A stretch of 64,000 nt of DNA from Flavipsychrobacter sp. (GTDB taxonomy: Bacteria > Bacteroidota > Bacteroidia > Chitinophagales > Chitinophagaceae), in the NCBI GenBank assembly GCA_031292525.1, contig JARLGY010000050.1, positions 210,719 through 274,718 on the forward strand. Direction: 5' to 3'. This document shows, in pieces, positions 43,507-51,487 of the stretch. The position numbers and the translations under genes are program-made. Position 1 is the stretch's first letter; every line of letters starts with the position of its first letter. The notes below the pieces were generated by a model. That model searched no databases. It was not told the DNA's origin and was given only the letters and a program-made list of their open reading frames with translations.

Positions 43507-44142
43507 TTATCGTTGTCCACCATCGCGATGGTCATCGCCACCATGACCGTGATCGCCACCGCCATGATTGCCATTGTCTCCGTGGTTACCGTTATCGCGA
43601 TGATCTCCACCACCATTACCATGATAATCACCACCGTGGTTGCCATTATCACGATGATCGCCACCACCGTGGTTGCCATTATCGCGATGATCACCGCCGT
43701 TGCCATGTTGCTGCATCCATACATTATGTTGTGGATGGCCTGGGTTTTGGAAATAGCGTTCTTCATGACTATCCCTTATAGCCATCTGATCGTGGCGGCC
43801 ACGGTATTGTGCATATTGCCCTCTGTATCGGTCGTTATGCATCCATGGTGTTCTTTCGTTAATTACCACCTTATGGGTATGATACAGATCTATATTCCTG
43901 TATTGTCCTGGCAATGCAGACCCATTAACCCACCGGCCACCTTGCTGATAAACAAATACCCTGTGGTTAACATCATAATATGCCCCGGCATCGGGGAGAT
44001 AGTAATAATTAGCTTCATCGTATCCAGTAGGACCCCATACCGGCTGTACGCCAATATTAAAGCTAACATTAACCTGGGCGCTTACCAGCGTTCCAAAACA
44101 AGTACAGAGTACCAACGTGGTAAATAGAAATAGTTTTTTCAT
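43507..44142 (-). CDS. Secreted protein with Gly/His/Asp/Asn-rich repeat tail
   Basis: 211 aa with a signal peptide (MKKLFLFTTLVLCTCFGTLVSA). Residues 22 to about 140 contain NIGVQPVWGPTGYDEANYYYLPDAGAYYDV and VYQQGGRWV, a Trp/Tyr-rich pattern of Bacteroidota periplasmic proteins without known function. From about 148 on it is low-complexity: five or so units of GGDHRDNGNHGG with small changes. Such His/Asp-rich repeats can bind metal ions (inference). The DNA repeats also open a long frame on the opposite strand, which is a shadow. Confidence 0.75.
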   Translation of the reverse strand: MKKLFLFTTLVLCTCFGTLVSAQVNVSFNIGVQPVWGPTGYDEANYYYLPDAGAYYDVNHRVFVYQQGGRWVNGSALPGQYRNIDLYHTHKVVINERTPWMHNDRYRGQYAQYRGRHDQMAIRDSHEERYFQNPGHPQHNVWMQQHGNGGDHRDNGNHGGGDHRDNGNHGGDYHGNGGGDHRDNGNHGDNGNHGGGDHGHGGDDHRDGGQR

Positions 44143-44219
44143 ATTAGTATCTAAGCAAACACTGTGCCGTTAAATACTATCCCACATTTATCTCTTACTG
44201 GTTAAAGAGTAACTACTGG

Positions 44220-47057
44220 TTATATTATTGCGTTTGGTAATAGATTTAGCAATCCTGCATAAATAACGATGGTTACCTCTGTTCCTTGCCTTTTATTGCC
44301 TGTAAGATTTATTATTGCAAGATCAAATTTAACTCCGCAGAACTCTGATAATCTATCGAGGCGGTGTTGCGTAAATCTAATGCCAAGAGAGCTTTTTTCT
44401 TCGTTCAGGTGATTCCCTGGATAATATCCTTTACCGTTATCAGTTACAACTATAATAAGATAGTTATCGACTGACAAGGTAAGCTCTATTGTGATAATAA
44501 AACCGTCCATCTCATTTGGGAATCCATGAACTATTGCATTTTCTACGAATGTGTGAATTAATAACGGCGGAATATATACGGCATCTGCATTTATATCATG
44601 CCGAATTGCAATGCCAATCTTATTGTTGAAACGAAGGTTTTGAAGCTCTACATAATTTCTCACAAGATTTAGTTCCTTGCCTACCTGTATCAGGTTGAAT
44701 TGCAGGTTATCTATGTTTTGTCTGATCATGCGACTAAGTGTTACAAGATAATTATTTGCAAGTACTGGCGAATTGGCGTTGATAAGACTTTGTATATTAT
44801 TTATAGCATTGAAAATAAAATGAGGATTGAGCAAAGAGTTAATTGCGCGATGTTCCATTTGCATATAATTAAGCTCGCTCATAAATTTTTGCTTACGTCG
44901 TCTGCTTACTACTTGAAAACCATATAGTGCTGCGAGAAAAAAGGAAAAGATTGTCGAAGTATAAAATATATTGCTTCGATAGAAGGGGGGGGAGAGGGTA
45001 AGATGAATTACTTTGGGTTTTGAGATTATATCGTTGCTGCCTACCGATCTAATTTCTATTTCATACAATCCTGGCTTATTTAGAAGTATATCGATGATAT
45101 TGCCTTTGTATGCTGTCCAGTTTGTGAGGATTTCAGACTCATGTGAAATACGGTATTGATAAAAACTGCTGACGTTACTGAAGTAAAGTGTATTCATATC
45201 TATCGCCGCATTACAACTTGTACTGTTGTATACAGTTATATTATCGTTGTAGTAATTTTGACCGGCGATACTTACCTTATTTACCGAGAATGTAGGTGTA
45301 TCATTTTTTTTATTTAGCAGCTGTTGGTTGCAATAATATAACGTACCGCCAATATTGCTAATAATTCCATTAGCGCGAGGATATAAAAAAAGAATGTCCG
45401 ATTGCCGGAAAGGGTAGTATATCTTAAGTGGGAAAAGTTTTTTAAAGGGATAAAGATAATAGCCTTCACTGGTATTTAATATATAAGCATTATCAATTTT
45501 AGCGACCTCATTGATGGTAAGAGGGAAGTGCATTACATCACATCTTCTATTTGTAGCGAGACAGTAAGTAAAAACACTGCCACCCTTAGTGAAGACCATT
45601 AGCTTTCCGCGATCGCAAAAAATGTTAGCCACCTCGAATATGTGTTTAAAAGAATCAATTTTGGTAAGTGTATTGCTGTCTACGTTATAGACATACAAGT
45701 ACTTCCCACCAGTGAAATAAAGATGTCCATTTAAAAAATAATCGCTTGATACCTTACCTGTGTACGCGGTCTTATATGCTGAAAGCTTAAGCCTGTCGAG
45801 CCTAAATATATTTATAGCCTGTATGGTCACGGTAATCAACTTATCATTGTATACATATACTGTACGTGCGGTAACATTGTCATAAGTCGTGTAGCGTGAT
45901 GTCGCAAATTGATATAAATACATTGAATTTGAACTTTCTTCTCTATAAAGTGCAAAATCCTTATCAACATATAACGGCGTGTATTTGTCGAGAAATGGTA
46001 AATGAAGCTTGTGAATTGCAGGAAACGAATCTTGTAGTGCAGAGAGGGTGTTGTTCTTAATAAAAAACAATTGCTCCTGCTTAGTTTTTATCACCTTGTA
46101 GCTTTCAATATTTTCTATCTTCTTTATATCATCTAATGCTTCATTAATACAGAAAATGCCATTACCGATAGTCGTTACCCAATAATTGCCGCTAATATCC
46201 TGTTTGACACTTGTAATGCGAAGATTGGGAAATAGCTTGTGCTGCCTTCTATTATATAAATTGGTAATTGTCAGTCCCTCATTTGTGCTCCAGAACAAAT
46301 TATTTCTTGTGTCCAGGTAGAGATCATTTATATTGTAGCCGTAATTTCGAGTTGGATATTCTACAACTAATTTATTATTTCTATACACCTGTACACCATT
46401 ATCAAAAGCCGTAATTTTATATCCATTATAGGTCGTAGCATAACATGGAGGCAAAGCATTTTGGTGTACAATGCGGTCACCTATTATCTGATACTTCGAA
46501 CATGCACTGTAAACACATATAGTGTCTTTATATCGGAAAATTGCAGTTAATTTACCTTTACAAGTTGTATCAGTTTCGGTTGCCATCCATTTGATGGCGT
46601 GAGGTGTAACATGGATCAATTGGCCATGTAAATAACCTATGTATAGATTGGTGTCGTAACCATACATAGCGTTTATGTACTGCAGTTTTGGCCATGTCTT
46701 CAGGTATGTGCTGTTATCGGAATTGTACACAGTATCATGCCATATATAACACGGCTCTCCATTGTAAGTACTAATCCAAAGCCTGCCGATATAATCTTCA
46801 TACAAGTTGAAAATATCATTATCGCTTAATCCCTGCATCAATGTGAAATTTTTGAATTCCTTTCCATCGAAGCGAGAAATGCCATTATCAGTGCAAAACC
46901 AGAGATATCCTTTACTATCTCTGTAACAATGGTATACATTATTGCTTGTTAGCCCATCTGCTTTGGTATATTGACGATAACAATAAGCCAATATGTGTTG
47001 TGGTGCGCCAACAAGAACCACAAGCGCAAACAACCATATATATGTATATCTGGTCAA
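44220..47057 (-). CDS. LytS-like sensor histidine kinase with beta-propeller sensor
   Basis: 945 aa. Signal/anchor at the N-terminus, then repeats of the two-component-propeller type (TKADGLTSNNVYHCYRDSKG, LWFCTDNGISRFDG, LWISTYNGE), a Y_Y_Y-like domain near 610-670, and one transmembrane helix near 690-715. The kinase part has HRAINSLLNPHFIFNAINNI (His_kinase dimer/NPHFIFN) and a HATPase with VENAIVHGFPNE and VTDNGKGY. It senses an extracytoplasmic cue and phosphorylates the LytTR regulator whose gene lies just upstream. The 4-base gap means both are on one mRNA. Confidence 0.93.
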   Translation of the reverse strand: MTRYTYIWLFALVVLVGAPQHILAYCYRQYTKADGLTSNNVYHCYRDSKGYLWFCTDNGISRFDGKEFKNFTLMQGLSDNDIFNLYEDYIGRLWISTYNGEPCYIWHDTVYNSDNSTYLKTWPKLQYINAMYGYDTNLYIGYLHGQLIHVTPHAIKWMATETDTTCKGKLTAIFRYKDTICVYSACSKYQIIGDRIVHQNALPPCYATTYNGYKITAFDNGVQVYRNNKLVVEYPTRNYGYNINDLYLDTRNNLFWSTNEGLTITNLYNRRQHKLFPNLRITSVKQDISGNYWVTTIGNGIFCINEALDDIKKIENIESYKVIKTKQEQLFFIKNNTLSALQDSFPAIHKLHLPFLDKYTPLYVDKDFALYREESSNSMYLYQFATSRYTTYDNVTARTVYVYNDKLITVTIQAINIFRLDRLKLSAYKTAYTGKVSSDYFLNGHLYFTGGKYLYVYNVDSNTLTKIDSFKHIFEVANIFCDRGKLMVFTKGGSVFTYCLATNRRCDVMHFPLTINEVAKIDNAYILNTSEGYYLYPFKKLFPLKIYYPFRQSDILFLYPRANGIISNIGGTLYYCNQQLLNKKNDTPTFSVNKVSIAGQNYYNDNITVYNSTSCNAAIDMNTLYFSNVSSFYQYRISHESEILTNWTAYKGNIIDILLNKPGLYEIEIRSVGSNDIISKPKVIHLTLSPPFYRSNIFYTSTIFSFFLAALYGFQVVSRRRKQKFMSELNYMQMEHRAINSLLNPHFIFNAINNIQSLINANSPVLANNYLVTLSRMIRQNIDNLQFNLIQVGKELNLVRNYVELQNLRFNNKIGIAIRHDINADAVYIPPLLIHTFVENAIVHGFPNEMDGFIITIELTLSVDNYLIIVVTDNGKGYYPGNHLNEEKSSLGIRFTQHRLDRLSEFCGVKFDLAIINLTGNKRQGTEVTIVIYAGLLNLLPNAII

Positions 47058-47061
47058 GCAA

Positions 47062-47817
47062 TCAGATTAAATGGGAAAGGAAATCTTGTACTCTTCTTTT
47101 AGCAACAGGAACAGTTAGCTGGTTCTTGAGCATGACATGTACAGCATGATCCTTATGAATGTCTTCAATTTTATTTATGTTTATCAGATAAGATTTATGG
47201 ATCCTAAAAAAAGAACTACCAACAAGTTCCTTTTCGATTTGATTCAGTGGCCTGGACATGATTGTGGTTCTCTGTGTACCATTAAAGGCATAATAGGCTA
47301 CTGTATAAACGCCTTTTGCTATGAATAGAAAGATATCGTTAACGTCCACTATTTGCACACTACCAGAATCTCTGAAGATCACTTTCCTGCTTACATCAGC
47401 AAGATTAACCATGTCTTTTGAGGCCTTTTTGGTGGACAGGTGTTCAAAATGTTGATTTATTCTTTCTGCTGTATGGAGAAACTCTTTATTGGATATGGGT
47501 TTCAGTAAATAATCAAATACGTCATACTTTATAGCTTTTATTGCGTAATTATCGTATGCTGTAACAAGTATTATTTTGAATTCTTGTTTTTGTATCTGAC
47601 GCAGAATATCAAAAATATTGACGTCGAAAATATGGATGTCTAAAAAGGCTAAATCGAATGAGGTTGTATTAATAAATCGCAAAAAATCTATAGCCTTATT
47701 TGATGTGCCAACAATATTTATTGATGGGCAAAAACAACTGATGTAGTACTTGAGATTATTGATGGCATTTTCTTCATCATCTATAATGATAGCATTTATT
47801 TTTTTTACCAAACTCAT
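47062..47817 (-). CDS. LytTR-family response regulator
   Basis: 251 aa. Receiver domain (about 8-125) with IIDDEENA, the phospho-acceptor aspartate in LAFLDIHIFDV, VTAYDNYAIKAI and DYLLKPIS; LytTR DNA-binding domain (about 145-250) with VDVNDIFLFIAKGVYT, RPLNQIEKELVGSSFFRIHKSYLININKI. First gene of the two-gene signalling operon, divergent from the lectin-like gene at 47999. That divergent gene is a likely target, but no operator could be fixed. Confidence 0.93.
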   Translation of the reverse strand: MSLVKKINAIIIDDEENAINNLKYYISCFCPSINIVGTSNKAIDFLRFINTTSFDLAFLDIHIFDVNIFDILRQIQKQEFKIILVTAYDNYAIKAIKYDVFDYLLKPISNKEFLHTAERINQHFEHLSTKKASKDMVNLADVSRKVIFRDSGSVQIVDVNDIFLFIAKGVYTVAYYAFNGTQRTTIMSRPLNQIEKELVGSSFFRIHKSYLININKIEDIHKDHAVHVMLKNQLTVPVAKRRVQDFLSHLI

Positions 47818-47998
47818 CTCTCATCTTTAATTGCTACAAATATATCGTTCATTATAAGAATGCCAAAGAATCTTAATAAACGGGCTATTTATTTAGTTAA
47901 CGGTCTTTTTTTAACGATAAAAAGGAAACCAGGACGGTCCTTAAGATTTATGATGATGAGGTAGGGGATTTTCTAATTTTATTAGAAAATAAAAAACT

Positions 47999-49447
47999 AT
48001 GAAAATGAAAATTTTATTAGTAGGTATCTGTCTATTGATGACTACAACAGGTCGGGGCCAATTCTCCACTCCTAATGGTATTGCAAGCTATATTGGTGGT
48101 ACTACCCATCTTATACAGCTAACATCTTCAAGCGCTTATAATGGAATTCCGCATAGCGGATCTATATGGACAATTGATACGTTGGATTTTACGCATAGCT
48201 TTGAAATTGATTTTGATGCAAAGTTTGATAAGCCAAGTCTAAAATTATCAGGAGGTGCCGGACTTGCAATAGTTTTTGGCAACAACATCACATCTACCTC
48301 CATAAATAGCGGTGGTAAATTTTTAGGATACTATTCTGATCCTGGAGGAACTTATAATCCAGATTTCAACCATTCAATAGCTGTTGAAATAGATACTAAA
48401 AATGACTACTTATACCCACCATATGCGGGAGATTTTAGCAGCCTTACAGATCATACGATGATCGCTGCTGACGGTATGTTTGACTTGCTACATACGCTTG
48501 CTGCAGCAACAAATTTACCTACAGCTAACATTAAAGATAATATTTATCGTCATTATAGAATTAACTGGAACGCATGTCTGGGATTATTACGGGTATACTA
48601 TCGAGATACAATTGTTAATCAAGCCATTATCAATCCCATAACTTATTTTACTTCACCTAATACTGTTTTCTGGGGATTTACAGGTGCTATCGGTGCTGAT
48701 GGTGACAACAGTAACCAATATGTACAAAATGTTGCTAGATATCCAGTAAATTGTGGTGACACTGCTACTGGAACTGGCAATTCTGGTGGGGGTAGCATTG
48801 GATCTGGTGGAAGTACTGGATCTGGTGGTACAGGCAGGCATGTTGGTTGCAATGAACCTTGTCCATCACTTTTACCCATCTCACTTATTGACAGCGCAGG
48901 CACTTTCGACTCTGGCTGCTGGTTTAAATGCATATCCGGTCCAACTATGTCAAGTTGCTGGACTCCCATTAAGTATGTTTGGATATCAAGCTGGCCTGGT
49001 GGCAGCGATACTGACACGCATTATCCACCTTATCCTACTTCAGGTATGGATTCGGATATACTGCGGGTGCCAACAGGATATGGAGCAACCCTGTCGCTTA
49101 CCGTAACTTTTGTTGATAGCTTCTACCACATTTGTACGTCCGGCCCTATAACACATTCGGCTTCCTGCAACGGTGGCCATACAGGTTGGAAACTAACTGG
49201 GGTAAGTAATATAATTAACGATAAAGAAGTATACATTTATCCTAATCCGGCTTCCGATATGATTTCCATCTTATCCAAAACAGATGATATTTACAGCGTA
49301 AAAGTTTTTGATATGACTGGAAAGTTGCTTACTAAGTATGATAAACTAAGTGGGTATGAGGCACACATATCAATGCTAAATTACTCTAATGGGTTATATG
49401 TGATCCGCATAAATAATAGCATAAATCGAATGATTACGAAGCAATAA
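47999..49447 (+). CDS. Secreted L-type-lectin-like protein with T9SS sorting domain
   Basis: 482 aa, signal peptide MKMKILLVGICLLMTTTG. About residues 22-250 look like a legume/L-type lectin sandwich (FEIDFDAKFDKPS, GGAGLAIVFGNN, HSIAVEIDTKND, YRHYRINWN). A Gly/Ser linker follows at about 258-276, encoded by short GGATCTGGTGGA repeats, then a Cys-containing region, and a C-terminal type-A T9SS domain (EVYIYPNPASDMISIL, VKVFDMTGKLL, GLYVIRINN). Probably a surface glycan-binding protein. It has no neighbour on its strand until 50318. Confidence 0.82.
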   Translation: MKMKILLVGICLLMTTTGRGQFSTPNGIASYIGGTTHLIQLTSSSAYNGIPHSGSIWTIDTLDFTHSFEIDFDAKFDKPSLKLSGGAGLAIVFGNNITSTSINSGGKFLGYYSDPGGTYNPDFNHSIAVEIDTKNDYLYPPYAGDFSSLTDHTMIAADGMFDLLHTLAAATNLPTANIKDNIYRHYRINWNACLGLLRVYYRDTIVNQAIINPITYFTSPNTVFWGFTGAIGADGDNSNQYVQNVARYPVNCGDTATGTGNSGGGSIGSGGSTGSGGTGRHVGCNEPCPSLLPISLIDSAGTFDSGCWFKCISGPTMSSCWTPIKYVWISSWPGGSDTDTHYPPYPTSGMDSDILRVPTGYGATLSLTVTFVDSFYHICTSGPITHSASCNGGHTGWKLTGVSNIINDKEVYIYPNPASDMISILSKTDDIYSVKVFDMTGKLLTKYDKLSGYEAHISMLNYSNGLYVIRINNSINRMITKQ

Positions 49448-49498
49448 ACAATGCATAAAGAGCTACAGACTATTAACTGATGGTTTTTAAAAAATAAT

Positions 49499-49548
49499 TC
49501 TGACTGTTTATCAGCGCATCTCTGGTTCAAGCCCACAAGTGGGAAATG
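49499..49548 (+). pseudogene. Decayed tRNA-Asn 3' half
   Basis: From TCTGACTGTT (anticodon arm) to the acceptor 3' strand, the sequence follows the intact tRNA-Asn at 17156-17229 with about ten changes, including altered acceptor bases that prevent folding. The 5' half is missing. The next 20 bases, 49550-49569, equal the intact gene's 3' flank. Confidence 0.8.
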
Positions 49549-49570
49549 TCTTAACAGGTTCATTTACAAG

Positions 49571-49599
49571 GAGTTGTACTGATATACAACTCTTTTTTT
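49571..49599 (+). terminator. Terminator behind the tRNA-Asn fragment
   Basis: GAGTTGTA (49571-49578), then TACAACTC (49585-49592) and a T-run to 49599. It is the counterpart of the hairpin at 17107-17134. Confidence 0.85.
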
Positions 49600-49758
49600 G
49601 TGTCTATATATCTTAGCCCTATGTAACTCCCAGCAATAAGGACAAATAATAGCGTTGAAGGTGGCCGCAAACATCATATTATTGAAAGCTGAGAATTTAA
49701 GTCATTCCCCAATCATACACGCACCGTAATTGAAAGATTTAAAGAGAATCTCTTGGGG

Positions 49759-50112
49759 TCATGGTGCGCTTATTGACAGATCCATTGTTTTTTTCATCTG
49801 CTCATCGCCCCAGTTGTACATGACATGAATAATCGGCAGTAACGTACGTCCTACATCGGTCAATGAATATTCAACCCTTGGCGGTAGCTCCGCATAAACC
49901 ACGCGTTTTACAATGCCATGTTCTTCCAGCTCTTTAAGTTGCTGGTTAAGTACACGGCGGGTAGCTGTAGGGTTTTGCCGCTGTAATTCGCTGGGCCTTT
50001 TGGCACCCTGGTCAATATAATAAATAAGACATGGTTTCCATTTCCCACCTATTATTTCCATAATAAACGTAATGCCACATTCAACCTTCCTCTGGATTTT
50101 TCGCTCGTACAT
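49759..50112 (-). CDS. HxlR-family winged-helix regulator
   Basis: The ATG at 50112 (MYERKIQRKVECGITFIM) gives 117 aa; a frame from 50163 adds 17 residues that cross the promoter. The core EIIGGKWKPCLIYYIDQGAKRPSELQR and RRVLNQQLKELEEHGIVKR is characteristic. Cysteine C12, near the start, aligns with the N-terminal sensing cysteine of thiol-responsive HxlR members (YodB-like). Divergent from the MBL-fold gene at 50318, its likely target. Confidence 0.9.
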   Translation of the reverse strand: MYERKIQRKVECGITFIMEIIGGKWKPCLIYYIDQGAKRPSELQRQNPTATRRVLNQQLKELEEHGIVKRVVYAELPPRVEYSLTDVGRTLLPIIHVMYNWGDEQMKKTMDLSISAP

Positions 50113-50134
50113 ATTACATTGTTTTACGCCACAA

Positions 50135-50204
50135 AAGTACGTATAAGTTACAGAGCCGTCCATAGGGATAAATTAATCCATAAGTGATAATGAAGTACGT
50201 ACTT
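50135..50204. promoter_or_regulatory. AAGTACGTA repeats, probable HxlR operator
   Basis: AAGTACGTA at 50135-50143 is followed by TAAGTT; at 50193-50204 AAGTACGTACTT is a perfect 12-bp palindrome, and GTACTT recurs at 50213-50218. They flank both divergent promoters. Confidence 0.55.
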
Positions 50205-50317
50205 GTCATGATGTACTTATAGTCTCAACTTTGCGTACGATCAGATCGGTATTTAAAGATGATGGCATCGCGAAAGCCAAAATCAGAAATCAAAAATTCA
50301 TTTTATAAAAAGAAACA

Positions 50318-51283
50318 ATGAAAAATTTAATAAAAGCCATACTCTGCATGGCTATCGTCTTTGTAATTTATAGTCCGTATGCTAAAGCACAACACACACC
50401 AAATTCCTTAAACCAGCCGGGCTATTATCATATGGCTTTAGGCGATTTTGAAGTAATAGCCTTGTCAGATGGTACCACACCTCAAAAGTTAAATGAACTA
50501 TTAACTAATGCAAAACCCGGCGAGGTAGAACGTTTATTAAAACAACACTACCAGGCCAGCATTATTGAATGTTCGGTAAATGCTTACCTGGTTAAGGCCA
50601 ATGGTAAGTTGATTTTGATTGATGCAGGCACATCCGATGTTTACGGACTGGCTTTGGGCCACATAGCCGAAGGCCTTAATAAGGCTGGATATAAACCAGA
50701 GCAAATTGATGCCATTTTGCTTACCCATATCCACATGGATCATATTGGCGGCCTGATGAACGGCGATAAAATAGCCTTCCCCAACGCCACAGTTTACATT
50801 AGCAAAATAGAGGCTGATTATTACCTTAACCCTGCTAATAAAGCAAAAGCTGCAGAGGGTGCCAAACGTTTTTTTGATGGTGCAGAACAAAAGCTAAGAC
50901 CAATTTTAACAGCAGGAAAACTAAGAACATTTGATTTTGATGGTGAACTTTTTCCAGGTATTATCCCGATTGCCAGTTTTGGACATACCCCCGGTCATAG
51001 CTTTTACGTAGTTGAAAGTCAAGGCGAAAAAATGCTGTTTATGGGTGATGTTTTGGTGTCAGATGCGGTGCAATTACCAGAACCATCAGTAACCAGTGTC
51101 TATGATTATGATGCAGGCCAAGCTGCCGTAACCCGCAAAAAAGCACTTGCCGAAGCCGCGGATGCAGGTTATTGGGTTGGTGTGTCACACATTTCTTTCC
51201 CTGGCATAGGGCATATCCGTGTTGATGGAAAAGGATACGTTTGGGTGCCTGTGAATTATTCAGCTTCTGGTAATGGGCAGTAG
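50318..51283 (+). CDS. Exported MBL-fold metallo-hydrolase
   Basis: 321 aa with signal peptide (MKNLIKAILCMAIVFVIYSP...AKAQ). The metallo-beta-lactamase fold shows LLTHIHMDHIGG (HxHxDH), the third His in FGHTPGHS and the Asp in FMGDVLVSD. It looks like the AttM/AHL-lactonase-related exported hydrolases; the substrate cannot be told. An HxlR regulator gene is divergent. CAACTTTG at 50228-50235 is a possible -7 element. A terminator follows at 51410. Confidence 0.87.
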   Translation: MKNLIKAILCMAIVFVIYSPYAKAQHTPNSLNQPGYYHMALGDFEVIALSDGTTPQKLNELLTNAKPGEVERLLKQHYQASIIECSVNAYLVKANGKLILIDAGTSDVYGLALGHIAEGLNKAGYKPEQIDAILLTHIHMDHIGGLMNGDKIAFPNATVYISKIEADYYLNPANKAKAAEGAKRFFDGAEQKLRPILTAGKLRTFDFDGELFPGIIPIASFGHTPGHSFYVVESQGEKMLFMGDVLVSDAVQLPEPSVTSVYDYDAGQAAVTRKKALAEAADAGYWVGVSHISFPGIGHIRVDGKGYVWVPVNYSASGNGQ

Positions 51284-51409
51284 GTTCGATATTTTGCTAT
51301 TCTGTTTTACGGTTTCTCTAGCTCACAAAGAGGCTGTATTAAAAAATAAGATGAAGACTTTGAGAATCGCTTAAACGCATACAGGTCTCTATTAGATACC
51401 CAAATAAAC

Positions 51410-51442
51410 AAGCGGCTGTCTCGATTTTTGAGACAGCCGCTT
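51410..51442. terminator. Bidirectional terminator between MBL hydrolase and M43 protease genes
   Basis: AAGCGGCTGTCTC (51410-51422), loop GATTTTT, GAGACAGCCGCTT (51430-51442): a perfect 13-bp stem. Confidence 0.88.
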
Positions 51443-51487
51443 TGTATTGATGATGATTAAATGCTGATATGGTTTGCTTTTTACGGC

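Noticed and set aside
43510..43700. Possible CRISPR-like direct repeats
   Set aside because: The repeats are contiguous, vary, and keep the reading frame of the Gly/His/Asp tail; there are no unique spacers or cas genes.
43513..44127. 204-codon plus-strand ORF opposite the repeat protein
   Set aside because: It is a shadow of the repetitive codons of the gene at 43507, with a Met/Ile/Thr-only composition and no signal peptide.
48775..48835. Short tandem DNA repeats GGATCTGGTGGA
   Set aside because: They encode a Gly/Ser linker of the lectin-like protein.
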